Source: Merluccius polli
Lineage: Eukaryota > Chordata > Actinopteri > Gadiformes > Merlucciidae
Direction: 5' to 3'
Length of the DNA: 64,000 nucleotides
NCBI GenBank assembly: GCA_030340625.1
Contig: JAOPHQ010002018.1
Location: 32,501-96,500 of the forward strand
The notes beneath the pieces were generated by a model. That model was not told where the DNA came from. It worked only from the letters and a program-made list of their open reading frames with translations, and ran no database searches. Below, piece by piece: positions 23,226-35,592 of the stretch. The position numbers and the translations under genes were made by a program. Every line of letters begins with the position of its first letter. Position 1 is the first letter of the stretch.

Positions 23226-23906
23226 CTGCAAAGAGAGAAAAAATACAAACAAAGCGTGACTATTCATTTTGTTACACTCTCTTGATATTTCCAGGCACAA
23301 TATGCGCATATTTTACATTATGTCAAGTCTCACATTTTACAGCACAACAACAAGTCCCTACACAACAAGAACTGCAATTAAAAATTACTAGTGTTTTATA
23401 GTGTCTAGTAAAACATATGCAGGCTAGTTAGGGTAGCAGTATTTTAATTTAGAGGACATATATTCACCAATTATTGGAGATGTGTAAGGGGTATTCGACC
23501 TCTGTTAAGGATAACATTGGAGTCAATGTTGAATGCAAAGAGTTAAATAAACAGTCCTAGACAGCATTAAACTAAATGACTGATTCTTGGCTCTGTGCTC
23601 TCCCGTTGGCTCACTCGTACTCCTAGTACTTGTAGATCAAAAGCTTTTTACAACATTAAGTACCAGCACTAGACTGCTCAATAATTTCCCTTAAAACCTG
23701 TATATATTGCATGTTAATTCATGTTCAGGAGACACTAAAGAAATGCTTTACTTTGACTGTTAGCTAGTTGTTCACAAACTGCTTAAATTAACCAATCCTC
23801 ACTGTAATCCCACCCAGGGTATGTTGGTTGAAATGCCATAATTTAGCTTACTAACCACTCATGTTGCGTTCCTTTAGCTTGACTCAAATGACATCCTACC
23901 CCCTAT

Positions 23907-23912
23907 CTCTGT

Positions 23913-23954
<42 letters not shown>
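23907..23954. repeat. (GT)n microsatellite
   Basis: About 20 GT dinucleotides in the pcdh11 intron. Confidence 0.95.
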
Positions 23955-23955
<1 letters not shown>

Positions 23956-24299
23956 AGAATAAAACATGCAGCACTGCTGGATTTCAACCTCATAATGTTA
24001 GAAAGACTGAAATGGGGGAAAAAAATAAATCATACAAAGATAAGCTCTGGTTTTACATGCACTGCAAGACCAGAGCAGTGCAAATTAAAGAGAGCGGGAT
24101 GGAGAGGGAGAGTGAGAGTGCAGTATATCAAAAAGCCTTTTTGCTCAGCAAGGGGCTAAATCTGGGCAGGAAATAATGCCTGGGGGAAATGAAAACAAAT
24201 GCATATGTAATCCCCACGAGACACCAGTTCTGACTTATCAACGTAATTGCCTTCCACCCTAAACAATAGCACAAATATTTACGAATCCAGATGCACTAC

Positions 24300-24462
<163 letters not shown>

Positions 24463-24480
24463 TCTACATATACTCTGTAT

Positions 24481-24565
24481 TTTCAAGTAAAGAGGGAGAA
24501 AGAGAGAGAGGGAGAGCGAGAAGAGGGAAAGTAACAAATGACTTGGAGAAAAACTGAACGTGAGA

Positions 24566-24611
<46 letters not shown>

Positions 24612-24619
24612 GGGGGGGG
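24481..24619. repeat. (GA)n tract ending in poly-G
   Basis: Imperfect GAGA-rich DNA is followed by a pure (GA)n core (about 24,567-24,606) and a short G run. It lies just beyond the long (AT)n tract. Confidence 0.9.
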
Positions 24620-26601
24620 GTAAGGAAATAAGAAGATCAAGCCAATGAATGAGCTGCATGCATATTATGAAACAAAGAAGCCCTTTGAAGCTCTTTCAGT
24701 CAGAAGCAGTTTCATGCTGAAACAAGAAGAAGCATCCTCTTTTAGGAGATAAGCGTCATGCTGCTCGTCATGTTGGAAGCGATTACTCTGTCTAGGCACA
24801 GCTATCAAATGAGATTAAGATACATACATTCACATCGCACGAGTTAGGGACAGAATACGGACCAGAAATTGTACTGTATAGTGTCCTAAACTTCCCAGTT
24901 GTGTTTAAAAACCTGAAATGGCAGTCGTTTTGAAAGCCAGCAGCAATGCCGATATGCTGCCATGGTCCATGGAAGCAAACACATGCAACGGCGGCGAGCA
25001 AATTATTGTGTACTCTCAAAAATTGCTTGTCGGTGGAAAGCCGTGCCCGTGTTAGTGATTGACAGAACTACTTAACAGAGCCAACATTGCGGGGAATGAT
25101 CATTCGCAGGGTATTTTGCGATCCTTCTGGCCGGGTAAAAAAAAGATTACCAGACATATGGACATGGAAATGTATGGCGCCGCCAGCTAACTTGACAAAA
25201 TTTGTGCAAACACAAAATATACATTGTGGATGCCTCTCTCCCGTTAGCCTAGCTTCAACACATCACAGTCAGGTTAACGCTAGTAGTAAGTACCCCCGAA
25301 TTCAACTAACAGAGTTGTGAAAGTCCCATTTGTTTGAAGAGACATCGCACTGTGAAAAAGACACTGCCATTTAGCATAGGCTATTGTTAATAGTGGGGTG
25401 GGGTGGGTGGTGGTGGTGGTGGTGGTGGTGGTGGTGGACTCTGTGTGATGATTTATGAGTGAGAAGTTCTTCCACGCTCCCCCCCCCCCTCCCCCGGTTT
25501 CAGTTTTACAACTGACAGGGCTACGCTCAGCGCATTTCAATAAGTTAAAAGAGAGCTATCTCTCAGGCTCGCATCGCCTCCTGACTGCAGAATTAGTCTG
25601 GTGGATTGTGATAAAAATCTAGGACAGGCTAAGAAAAGGCCAAGTAGTACTATGAATCACTCACAGGAAGAAAACCCACGGCCGGGCACGGAGGGCACAT
25701 TCCCAAATAGTTAGATGTGCACATTATACACACTTCACCTTTCATGTACATGACCCCTTGAACTCTGATAATAGGCTGTCGGTTTCCACATAACCGCAGC
25801 ATGGGTGGTTTCATCGATCGAGGACACAAATCAGTAAGGCGTGCATGTGGGTTGCGCGCAGCGCGATATCAATTGAAAATTGGCTTATTTTTTAAAGAGA
25901 AAGTGATTGAGGGGACTCACTGACAGTGAGGGAGAGGAGGGCTGAAAGGACGGCTGTGAAACCCCCTTTCTGAAGCCGGCGAGGTGCTCCAGATTGTCAG
26001 TGAATGCGTCTTTTAGGCAAGTTGATGACCTTATTAAAACTCAGAGGAGACCGAGATTGGGTTGTGAATATATCAGGGCGGTGGGGATGGGGGTGCCATA
26101 GTCACGGTGATGCCCATGGATGGGCATTACCTGGGGAGGGGCTATTCATCACAAGCTATAGCACCTTTTCATTATGCTGCAAAAAAACCCTCTCTCTCTC
26201 TCTTATTCTGAGTGCCCATAGCCCCCGGCGATGACCTTGTTCTTTTTAATTAAAAGCAACTGACCTGAGGAATGTTTGTCTGTTTTTCGTCAACCCCTTG
26301 TTGAGGGGAATGTGTCAAAATATGCTAATGAAAACCGCTAATGTTTAGCGATGAGTGTTGTTCCTGTAAATTCCTGTAGTTCATGGGAGGGTAGGTTTTG
26401 TGAATGAAGAAGCTTCATTTCATCGGAGTAGTACGTAAATTATTGTTTTTCTCATTTCGCATTTGATTGGAGCCGTCACCTTGTGACACTTTCGGGTAAA
26501 TATTTAGCCACGAGTTTGGAGAGAAAACCGTCAGGTACAGGTGAGGTTACAGTTGTAGGGGTTCTGAGGGTCCTCAAAAAAATCTCCACCAAAATAAAAT
26601 T

Positions 26602-26660
26602 ACCATCCACTTATATCACCGTATAACCATCCACTTATATCACCGTATAACCATCCACTT
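26602..26660. repeat. 24-bp tandem duplication (about 2.4 copies)
   Basis: The unit starts ACCATCCACTTATATCACC. Two full copies (26,602-26,625 and 26,626-26,649) are identical and a third partial copy follows. Confidence 0.9.
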
Positions 26661-26907
26661 TCACAGAAGCGCAGTATGGCACGTGACTCCAGCAAGACGT
26701 CCGCCTTAAACGCGACTACACAAGAAGATGGTGAAGTGGAGGCCATTTGGCTTCATGTAATCAACAAATGACACTTACTGACTTCCACTCAAGATGAGGT
26801 TGCTAGCCATTTGCTATGTGTGACGCTATGACGCTGCGCCTGTGTTGGATGACATACACATTTCACTGTGGGTGTAATGTAAAATGAAGATATATAAAAT
26901 ATATATG

Positions 26908-27785
26908 TAAGGGATAATCCACAACGAGGTGTGAGGGGGGTTTGCCTCCGCAAAGTGCATTATTTTTCAATACATGCACACCTCGGAGTGGATTATCTCA
27001 CTTATACCACGGCCACTTGCAAATCATTAAAATATATGGGTGATTCATATTTTGGGGTAATTCTGTTTCAAAATTACAACTTTTAGTGTTCCTGGACACA
27101 AACGGCAAATGACCAGAGAAATATCTGGGTCTGACTAATGCCTAATGTCAGTTAACATGAGATTCATAGGGAATGCGTTACATTATAACTCTGGTAAATA
27201 GAGACGACCTTAGTAACGACCTGGTAACGTTACCTTATTACTCCGGGAAAATAGAGATGACCTTAGTAACGACATGGCAACGTTACCTTATTACTCCAGT
27301 AAATAGAGACAACCTTAGTAACGACATGGTAACGTTACCTTATTACTCTGGTAAATAGAGACGACCTTAGTAACGACAGGGTAACGTTACCTTATTACTC
27401 CAGTAAATAGAGACGATCTTAGTAACGACATGGCAACGTTACCTTATTACTCCAGTAAATAGAGACGACCTTAGTAACGACATGGCAACGTTACCTTATT
27501 ACTCCAGTAAATAGAGACGATCTTAGTAACAACATGGCAACGTTACCTTATTACTCCAGTAAATAGAGATGACCTTAGTAACGACATGGCAACGTTACCT
27601 TATTACTCCAGTAAATAGAGACGACCTTAGTAACGACATGGTAACGTTACCTTATTACTCCAGTAAATAGAGACGATCTTAGTAACGACATGGCACGTCC
27701 TGGCCAAGTCCGGTCCAAGTTGACAGTTAACGTTTCGTCCAGCCAATCAGAATCGAGTATTCACCCGGGCCATGGTATAAATAAA
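26908..27785. mobile_element. Unclassified repeat element carrying a 52-bp minisatellite
   Basis: The left part contains an inverted repeat: GGATAATCCACAACGAGGTG at about 26,912-26,931 pairs with CACCTCGGAGTGGATTATC at about 26,979-26,997. The right part (27,739-27,780) reads AGCCAATCAG then GGGCCATGGTATAA. Both parts recur near 46,642-46,910, partly in the opposite orientation, so this is a dispersed family. The 52-bp tandem array fills the middle. No transposase frame and no clear target duplication were found, so its class is open. A foldback or MITE-type element is my best guess. Confidence 0.6.
27194..27693. repeat. 52-bp minisatellite, about 9.6 copies
   Basis: Unit starts fall at 27,194, 27,247, 27,299, 27,351, 27,403, 27,455, 27,507, 27,559, 27,611 and 27,663; the last copy is cut short. 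Each unit holds GTAAATAGAGACGA, CCTTAGTAACGACATGG and AACGTTACCTTATTACTCC. In some copies GGTAACGTTACC forms a perfect 12-bp palindrome; in others it reads GGCAACGTTACC. Copies differ by few bases, so the array is young or homogenised. Confidence 0.95.
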
Positions 27786-28084
27786 AATATATATATACAC
27801 AGTATATAAACTATCAGTGAGTGCTACAGCGTTACACCTGGGCATTAAGGGTTTGGTGATCAATCGCTGTGCCACACAATAGCAGCGATTTCTAGTTTGT
27901 GTCCTAAACAACACATGAAAAATGTAGACTTCGCTAGATTCAGAGCAAAATCCCAGAGGACCCCACAAAGATAGTCCAAAGGGTGTCTTAGCGGCCAACA
28001 GCTATTCTAGGAAATGTTTGTGCAACTCTTACATACTAAAGCCGTGGCTTTCTGCAGACCTTCTGAAATCAAAGCATCCATGAA

Positions 28085-28086
<2 letters not shown>

Positions 28087-28135
<49 letters not shown>

Positions 28136-28140
28136 ATATA

Positions 28141-28187
<47 letters not shown>

Positions 28188-28200
28188 TAGATATAGATAG
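28087..28200. repeat. Compound (TCTA)n-(AT)n-(GATA)n microsatellite
   Basis: About 13 TCTA units are followed by (AT)n (about 28,131-28,184) and then GATAGATA. The TCTA and GATA ends are complementary, so the whole block can fold on itself. Confidence 0.95.
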
Positions 28201-28686
28201 ATATGGAAAATTAGATCATTGAACGGTTTTGCAAAACCACTGATCAGCCAAAGGTTTGCAGAATTGCACCACAAAAAAAAAAAAAACCGACAAAGCAAAT
28301 GATTGCAGATGATCATGATAATGAGTGGAATATTTGCTTGGTGGTTTTCCAGGCATGAACAATTCACGATATAGCTCTGGAGAGACTTTGGCAGCGGAGA
28401 GACTGTTTAAAAATGCTAATTAGTATTCAAGGCAGACACAGACAGCCACAATTCGGCTCGTTCTCACCCAGTGGCAACTTCATCTGGTGCTCCAAGACGG
28501 ACTGGACGCTTTCCCTCCCACAACGTACTCTCAAACCTTCAGATGATGCTCCTTAATCATTATACTTTATTTTTGTACAACGTCCAGACAACGCTGTGTT
28601 GTCTGGACATTAATTATATCTATGGTTTACTTCATTCGATAGAGAATACTGCACTTTGATACTCTGGACACACACACCGTGTCTGC

Positions 28687-28688
<2 letters not shown>

Positions 28689-28738
<50 letters not shown>
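28689..28738. repeat. (ATT)n trinucleotide repeat
   Basis: About 16 perfect ATT units. Confidence 0.95.
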
Positions 28739-28999
28739 TTAGTTTTTAACATAGCTATCTCTTATCTTACTGCGTGCAAACCTCACCATTTGTATGGCCT
28801 ACTTTCATAATGAATATAAAGCATATGGCAATCGGAATGGCAAACATCAAAGATTTACATGACATGTCCTACATTATGGATTAAGATACCATGTTTTGTA
28901 TTATTACCAAAGTGAGTTAGCGGTGATTTAGACAGTCGTGCCACTGTAAAAGCAAGAAGCAAAAAGCAGATCAAAGTCCAAGTTATGAATAAAAAAACC

Positions 29000-29004
<5 letters not shown>

Positions 29005-29063
<59 letters not shown>
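29005..29063. repeat. (AT)n microsatellite beside the first coding exon
   Basis: About 29 AT dinucleotides, roughly 100 bp inside the intron from the donor of the first coding exon. An open frame that runs from the exon into it gives YIYIYI and is not meaningful protein. Confidence 0.95.
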
Positions 29064-29067
<4 letters not shown>

Positions 29068-29164
29068 CCATATTATACTGCAAAAAAATAAAAACATAAA
29101 ATAAATGAAGGCGAGTGGGAACTGTGGACAGAGAGAAAAACCAAAGAGCAGGACTAAATCTCAC

Positions 29165-29710
29165 CTTGACCAGCTCATAGTGCTGGATGCCGTTGATGCC
29201 CACGTCCGGGTCGAAGGCCGAGGGCACCGGGTAGCGGGTGTTGATGGCCGTGTTCTCCGGGATGGAGATGTTGATGACGGTGGACTGAAAGAGCGGCGCG
29301 TTGTCGTTCACGTCCTCGATCAGGAAGCGGATCTTGACCAGGCGGAAGATCTCGTCGGGCAGCACGGCCACCTCGATCTCGTAGTAGCAGCGCTTCTCGG
29401 CGAACACGCCGGAGCACAGCTTCTCGCGGTCGATGCGGTGGTTGGTGGTGAAGATCTCGCCCGTGTTGGCCTCCACGCGCACCAGCGGCACGTCGCCCGT
29501 CTTGTACACGGGCTTAAACTGCAGTGGCGAGGAGAGCCGCGCGCCCGGGTCCAGGTTGAGGTCCAGGTCCCGCCGCAGGTTCCCGATGCGGACGTTCTCG
29601 GGCTGCTCCTCCTTCACGGTGTAGTCCCTCTCCTGGGCCCGGCATGCCCAGACCAGGCAGGCGACCAAGACCGCCAGCAGCAACACATGGGCCCGGCGTG
29701 CTAAGTCCAT
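29165..29710 (-). CDS. pcdh11: Protocadherin-11-like, first coding exon (signal peptide, EC1, start of EC2)
   Basis: The exon encodes residues 1-182 and ends at AAG|GTGAGA, phase 0, joining in frame with the exon at 23,225. I chose the ATG at 29,708-29,710 (MDLARRAHV); the frame opens further upstream only with a TTG at 29,716, and PCDH11/PCDH9 proteins also begin MDL. A signal peptide covers about 1-25 (hydrophobic LLLAVLVACLVWACRA, then QERDY). EC1 has PENV (37-40), IDREKL (93-98) and DVNDNAP (133-139), all expected calcium-site motifs. YKTGDVPL, LPDEIFRLVKIRFLIED and DPDVGING are close to PCDH11X and less like PCDH9, which is the main reason for the name. The exon is strongly GC- and CpG-rich compared with the AT-rich flanks. 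Confidence 0.93.
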
Positions 29711-29780
29711 ACTCAAAGAGTGGAGTGGTGGAGGGGGGGGGGGGGGGATGGGGGGGGCTTTTCACTTTCCAATGGCGATT
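29711..29780 (-). other. 5' UTR part of the first coding exon
   Basis: Upstream of the ATG on the minus strand, a pyrimidine tract (CCCTCCCTTTCCTCTGTTG) ends in TGACAG at 29,781, a good acceptor. The exon would then begin at 29,780, leaving a 70-nt leader. The leader contains a long C run on the sense strand. The boundary is inferred from splice-site shape only. Confidence 0.6.
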
Positions 29781-29862
29781 CTGTCACAACAGAGGAAAGG
29801 GAGGGGGGGGGGGGGGGGGGGGGGTGGATGGAGGGAGGGAGGGAGGGAGGGGGGGGGGGGAG
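29733..29862. repeat. G-rich homopolymer cluster around the acceptor
   Basis: Several G runs of 10-20 (about 29,733-29,758 and 29,801-29,862) flank and overlap the inferred acceptor of the first coding exon. On the transcribed sense strand they are poly-C, which provides an unusually long pyrimidine tract. Confidence 0.85.
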
Positions 29863-30225
29863 GGAGAACAAGCCATGTCAGTGTTCAGAATTACATGAGA
29901 TCCATGTTTTGTTGTAATTAGCACTATATTCCCTCATAGAGAGTTTTGAACTTGACCTTTTCCTCCTAACTAGCTCTGGGCCCACATCCTTCTTGTGTCT
30001 TTGAGAGCAAATTAACGTCGGTTTTGCGCAATTAACCTTTGATGACATCCATTGAGCAAGCAGACACGTAAAGGTTAGTAGTTCACAGTTTCCATCAATC
30101 TGCTCTACACCGGCAACGCACAATTTCATATTTTTTTAATGAACAGTTGGAGTCCATTGTTGCATTGAACTAGTCGTTCACCAGGCTCAGGAGTATTTTA
30201 AAACTGGATATCAGTTGACTATCGA

Positions 30226-30226
<1 letters not shown>

Positions 30227-30283
<57 letters not shown>
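30227..30283. repeat. (AT)n microsatellite
   Basis: About 28 perfect AT dinucleotides. Confidence 0.95.
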
Positions 30284-30287
<4 letters not shown>

Positions 30288-30390
30288 TCTTTGTTTTGTT
30301 TTTAACACTGGGTATTTCAGTCACAACTGGTTTTGTAGGAAAGCAGAAAAGTGATGCGTCTCTATCCACGTTTCAGCCAGTGTGGGGAGT

Positions 30391-30553
30391 GCAGTGTGTG
30401 TGTGTGTGTGTGTGTGATTTGCAGCTCACATCCAAACTTCAGCCGCTGTTGTTGGAGCTGCAACACAGCCCCAGGCACTGCTGTGTGAACACACACACTG
30501 ACTGACATACACACAAACAAACACACACACACACACACACACCCACTTGCATA

Positions 30554-30587
<34 letters not shown>

Positions 30588-30645
30588 ACGTACATGCACA
30601 AAAAGGACTGACACACACACACACACACATATACACACAATTGCA
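30391..30645. repeat. (GT)n and (CA)n cluster
   Basis: A (GT)n tract (about 30,394-30,417) is followed within 70 bp by several (CA)n blocks up to 30,645. The GT and CA blocks are mutually complementary and could pair as an imperfect hairpin. Confidence 0.9.
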
Positions 30646-30908
30646 TTCACCCAATCACTGTTAGCTGTTGACACAAACCATTAATGTTTGTGTGTGTGTG
30701 GGGGGGGGGGGGGGCGACAATTACTCTAAATGTAAACAATCGAGCTCTCAAACAGTTCATGAGTTACAAATAAACAGCATGATAAGAGTATTCTTCAGAC
30801 CAACCGTGTCAAATTAGGAAACAACCCTGATTTATTTATTGTGTCACCATCAGTCAAATTACTGCAGTTCAATCACAACTTAATTGTATACTGACAACAA
30901 CAGCAACA

Positions 30909-30910
<2 letters not shown>

Positions 30911-30980
<70 letters not shown>
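30911..30980. repeat. (CA)n microsatellite, 35 units
   Basis: Seventy bases of perfect AC repeat, the longest CA tract in the window. Confidence 0.97.
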
Positions 30981-30981
<1 letters not shown>

Positions 30982-32984
30982 CTAACTCCTTGATAAACAC
31001 TGCAACTGAACTTAAAAGAAAACAGTTGCAGCTGACTGACAGTGTTAATTAAATGGGTCTTTATGCTGTGAACTATAAATCGCTGCTGGAAACGCATCTT
31101 CGACTCTCTGTGGTTGCAGTGGAGAAAAAACGATGTTGATTATTTATGGATTTTGTGATATAAATAAATATTGAGTGGGATTATTATGGGTATTATAAAA
31201 CGGTGATAGAGCTAACACGCTGTGGTTCCCATCCTGGTCTTTAAGGTCAGGACCACATATCATATTGTTCTTATAGTGCTGTCTCCATGGACAAGATCAC
31301 TGGAAGTCTCTACCCATTGAGACCCACTGTGCTCATTACCAAGAGTCATGTCTCCATGTTTGGTAATAGATATGAATCAGGACTAATATGATTTATCTTT
31401 ATGACCTAACACCATATTATTGATTGTTCATTGTGATACGGGACGTATGGCCACTATAACCCAATAAGATAGATAGGTGAACGTTATTGAGGGTGCCGGT
31501 GTGACTTCATTGGTGAAGTGAAGCGGAAGTGAGAAACCTACAACTTCCACTTTACTTTCCCTAGGTTGCAATACTTCTGTGTAGCTATTGGTTTCATTGT
31601 TTAGTATGATAATGAATCTTAGATACTTATAGGTGCAAGGATCAGTCTAATCAGTCTAAAAAACGACATCATTATTCCATACCACGTTGTTCGTCTGAGG
31701 GATAGGCCACCAACGCAAGGCGGTTGTTTATTTATTTATTTTTCAACACTGAAATAAATGAAATCTGCTACCCCAGGTGTATTTTGAGCTCAAATGTATT
31801 CAAGGACTAAAACAAATGCATTACTCATATCCAACTGTGTGCTTAGGTCAACCTCTCCAACCCCCTGAGTCTTTATTAAAATCACTTGGTTTTCTGCAGG
31901 AGATATATTGGATTACACCCGCGAGGCCGTCGTCTTTAAATCAAACATCGACTCCATCGCTCGCTACGAGAGCGCTGTTGGGAGGAGAAAAAAGGGAAAA
32001 AGGGAAACGCGCGTGACAGCCGTCACACAGACGATGCCCAGCTGCAGCTGTTAACGCAAGACGAAAAACCCCGGAGCGGCCAGGGAATCGCTCGCCGCTC
32101 TTTGAGAATTACAATGGTCTTTATCGAATTTACATCTATTACCATGAGGCATTTCTACACACACTATCCTGTATGAATGACAACCTGAACTACACTTCAG
32201 AGGATTATTTCTTATGATTGGTGAAGGCAGCGTCCCCAGTCACAAGCCCTAGAAACCGAATTGATTAAAAAGACAAATTCAATATAGTCTGCATTTCTTT
32301 TTAATCAGGAACAATAACAGTGGCATTATCATAGTGTGCACAACAAAACCGTGTTGCCTATATTTCGTAAAGTAATGCCAGGAGAGTATTTTTGTCATTT
32401 TTTTGACATAGACATGTCCGTGTGGCTAAACTTAGCATATGCACACATTGTGCACATGTGCTGTGTTGTACAGACGTGTGAAAGTATGCATTATAACGCG
32501 GCGCTGCTAAAAGGGAAACGTCTCATAAATGTGGTGCAATATAGTGAAATGTGTACTGCCACTTGTGCAAAAATAGGCAAAAGTCCAAAAGTAAAAAGTC
32601 AAAATGCAGCGCATAATTATGCTTTGAGTGCATCCTGGAGTGGCTTGAAGTTTTGGAGGGGTACTACTAATATTGAAGCACATTACTCATCCGACGTCGC
32701 TCACTTGTCATCCCCGTCTCCAAGATTGTTATTAATAAGCATACAACTCTGAATGTGAGTAATTACTGTTGCCGTTTTGAATCTGGATAAAATGTTCGCA
32801 TGCTAGTTTGGGGGGGTCGGGGGAGGGGGGGCGGGAAAACTCTGGGTGTCAGTCAGGGTATCTGCTTTGCTTACATTTCACTAGTCTCCTGAAATGCTAT
32901 TTTGAGCCCCAGACAGCAGGTTGAATCCAGCAGGCAAACTCAAGCCTCCCTCTTGGGAAAAACAAGAGAGTGGGGAGAGAGGGA

Positions 32985-32985
<1 letters not shown>

Positions 32986-33024
<39 letters not shown>

Positions 33025-33094
33025 CCGGCTGGCCGTGGATCACTTTTCACCACAATGTGATGGACAGGCCGTTGCTCTGTTTCTCTTCAGCCAG

Positions 33095-33158
<64 letters not shown>
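32986..33158. repeat. Two (GA)n tracts
   Basis: Pure GA tracts at about 32,986-33,021 and 33,098-33,157 are separated by unique sequence. Frames reading RERERE are artefacts. Confidence 0.95.
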
Positions 33159-33160
<2 letters not shown>

Positions 33161-34387
33161 CGCGACGCCATCGCAATCACAATGAGGCCGGAAACGTGCA
33201 AAAATAATGAAAACGTGGAGAACAAAAAAATCACATATTCACAAGGTGGGGCGGGTGGGGGTGGGTTGGGGGGGCAGCGTCAGGAGTGCTTAGATGATAA
33301 TAAACATTGCGTGTCTTGACGCTGTACGCCGGTCTACGATATGCCGCTTGCTTTATTAAAGGAGAGACACACAGAGGGCATCGGTGAAAGCCTCTGCTCT
33401 ACTTCTGCCTTTTGTTCTGCTTTAAATATGTCTGAGATCTCTTGACAGGCAAGGTTTCCTTCAAGACCGGCCTGTTCCTTCTCAGTACCCCCCACCGCCA
33501 CCACCACCGCCACCTCCACCACCACCGCCCCCCCCCCCCCCCCCCCCCAACTCTGGGGAAATGGAAACTTGTCTTATATTGAGGGAAAACTTTCCCGACT
33601 TGACGGGTGCTCTCTACTTCCCCCAAGTTGTGTTTGTTAAAACTGAATAAACTGAATATGAAATGTGTGTTTATGCACGGATGGCAGTGTTGGTGTTGTT
33701 AAGTGACAGCGGTGGATGAAGTACACCAAAGCTTCATGGTTAAGAGTGAAAGTGAGTGACACACGTTGAAGAGGACTAGGACATATCGATTCAGTGTAAA
33801 AAAAAAAAAAAGTACCATGCGGTGGCTTTGAATGTATTCAGAAAACAATACTAATACCAACGCAATTACTACAATTTCCAGCAATAATAATTTCAGATTT
33901 TTACCAGACCCTAGATTCTCAATACGTTTTACTTGATGAAGTGTATTACCAATCTTTGAACAATAAGTGATCTAGAATGATCTTATCTTGCAGCGCTACG
34001 ACTACGCCCTGCTCGTCTCCACCACACTATGGTCATATATACCCCAAGTCATCACAGATTACATGCAGATATGATTTTTAAGTATTTTATTTTGTGTGCT
34101 TTGCGTATTCTTAAGGCATCTGCAAATCCTTTAACGGCTAACATGACACACCGCCAGGATAACTGTGTGCTCGAGTTAAACCAACAGGAGGGGAAGAAAA
34201 ACCTTAATTAAAGAAAATAATGTGTTGCACAATGCAAGCCATTAACAACAGACATTCATTAAGAGCAACACGGCGTCATGCTAATTAAACCAGCAGTCAT
34301 TTGCTTTCTGTCATTTGCATCAAGCACAACAGGATCTATGCCCGGACACCATCGGTCTTCCACATCCAGACGTTCACCATCAAAGCA

Positions 34388-34408
34388 GGGGGGGGGGGGG
34401 GGGGGGGG
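34388..34408. repeat. Poly-G run
   Basis: Twenty-one G. Similar runs lie at about 33,530-33,548 (C), 34,817-34,833 (C) and 34,947-34,966 (G). Confidence 0.9.
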
Positions 34409-35592
34409 CACTAGTTTGAAGGCATCGACCCTACAGGTTGGTTTTGATGAACTATTCCCATAGGCCATTTTTTCTTTACTTTTGTGAATGTTTTTACTTT
34501 TTACTCCTTTTCTTTTTGACATGCCTACAAAAGCTATCTTCAATTTACCAGAGCCCTATAAATGCATTTGGACAAAATGCATTAAGGCACCTCATGTAGA
34601 AATACCATAATGCATTCTGCTTTGCAAAGGGTGCCAATACATGACCTGATATACATGATCCAAAATAGGACACATTTCAAGTGATAATTTCTATTTCACT
34701 GGGTTCACGTTAGATGATGGCTAAAGTGGAGATACATGGGTTGATCCTCTGTCTTATTTATTTTAAATGTAGGAGCCAAAAATGGTGTGATGTATAGGCC
34801 TGTTCCTCACACATACCCCCCCCCCCCCCCCCCTATACATAAGCAACCCAACCCTAATTAATAGTCGACGCATAATGTTTGGTTAGGTCATAGTAGCCAA
34901 TTAAAATGAATAGTGAATCCACTCTCACGGCACTGTGTGTGTGTGTGGGGGGGGGGGGGGGGGGGGAAGTAACACTGCATGCACGTTATATGTGGTGGTA
35001 ATAGAGGACGGTCCAGCCGGGTCCTGGAGTGCGCACTGCCCCTATGCAGGGCTCAGGGTGCCTACTGGTCCACCTGTGCACCCGCCTCGCCTCGTGGACT
35101 ACGGCCTGTAGGCACTGGTCCCCAAGCAGCGAACCGGTTCGGAACCGAACCCGCGAGCCGTCCTCTCAACAACAACAACAACAGCAGCAGCGTCCCGCAG
35201 CCGCATCATCCACACCGCGTCGTTACGCGCGGCATACCGATAGCCGCACGTCCCTTTAAAAAAATAATAATCGGTATATCGTCGATTTAATCGAGTTCAT
35301 GAGTATCGGAACAGTTTCGGTTACGGGCGGCGTCAAACGACGCGCGGTCGGATATCGCGGCGGTATACCAGTACCGGTAACCGTCGGTCCCGTTCAATTA
35401 CGCACGCCGACGTGTCGCCGCTCTTGTCGATTTGAAGTGATTTCACTGCACAGTCTTAACGACACATAACGCCTGTATGCTCTCCCCCATCTATCTCCCC
35501 CTCTCTCCTCCATCTATCTCCCCTCTCTCCCCCCTCTCAACACGTTAGACCGGCGCGCTGCGTTTTCCTTGCGGTCTGAACTCACGGCTTAC

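Larger units (their letters stand above)
29781..35592 (-). other. Inferred 5' intron of pcdh11
   Basis: If the leader exon ends at 35,593 and the next exon begins at 29,780, this intron is 5,812 bp. It contains (AT)n, (CA)n and (GA)n microsatellites and poly-G/C runs (listed separately) and otherwise unique sequence. No protein-coding frame in it resembles a known family. Confidence 0.5.

Noticed and set aside
27194..27693. CRISPR-like array
   Set aside because: Units are directly contiguous with no unique spacers, and the host is a vertebrate.
28928..29164. Continuation of the first coding exon to a stop at 28,928
   Set aside because: The frame passes a strong donor and then an (AT)n tract; family similarity ends exactly at the donor and resumes in frame at 23,225.
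29711..29716. Earlier start at 29,716 for the first coding exon
   Set aside because: The codon there is TTG. The ATG at 29,710 fits family N-termini and the signal peptide.
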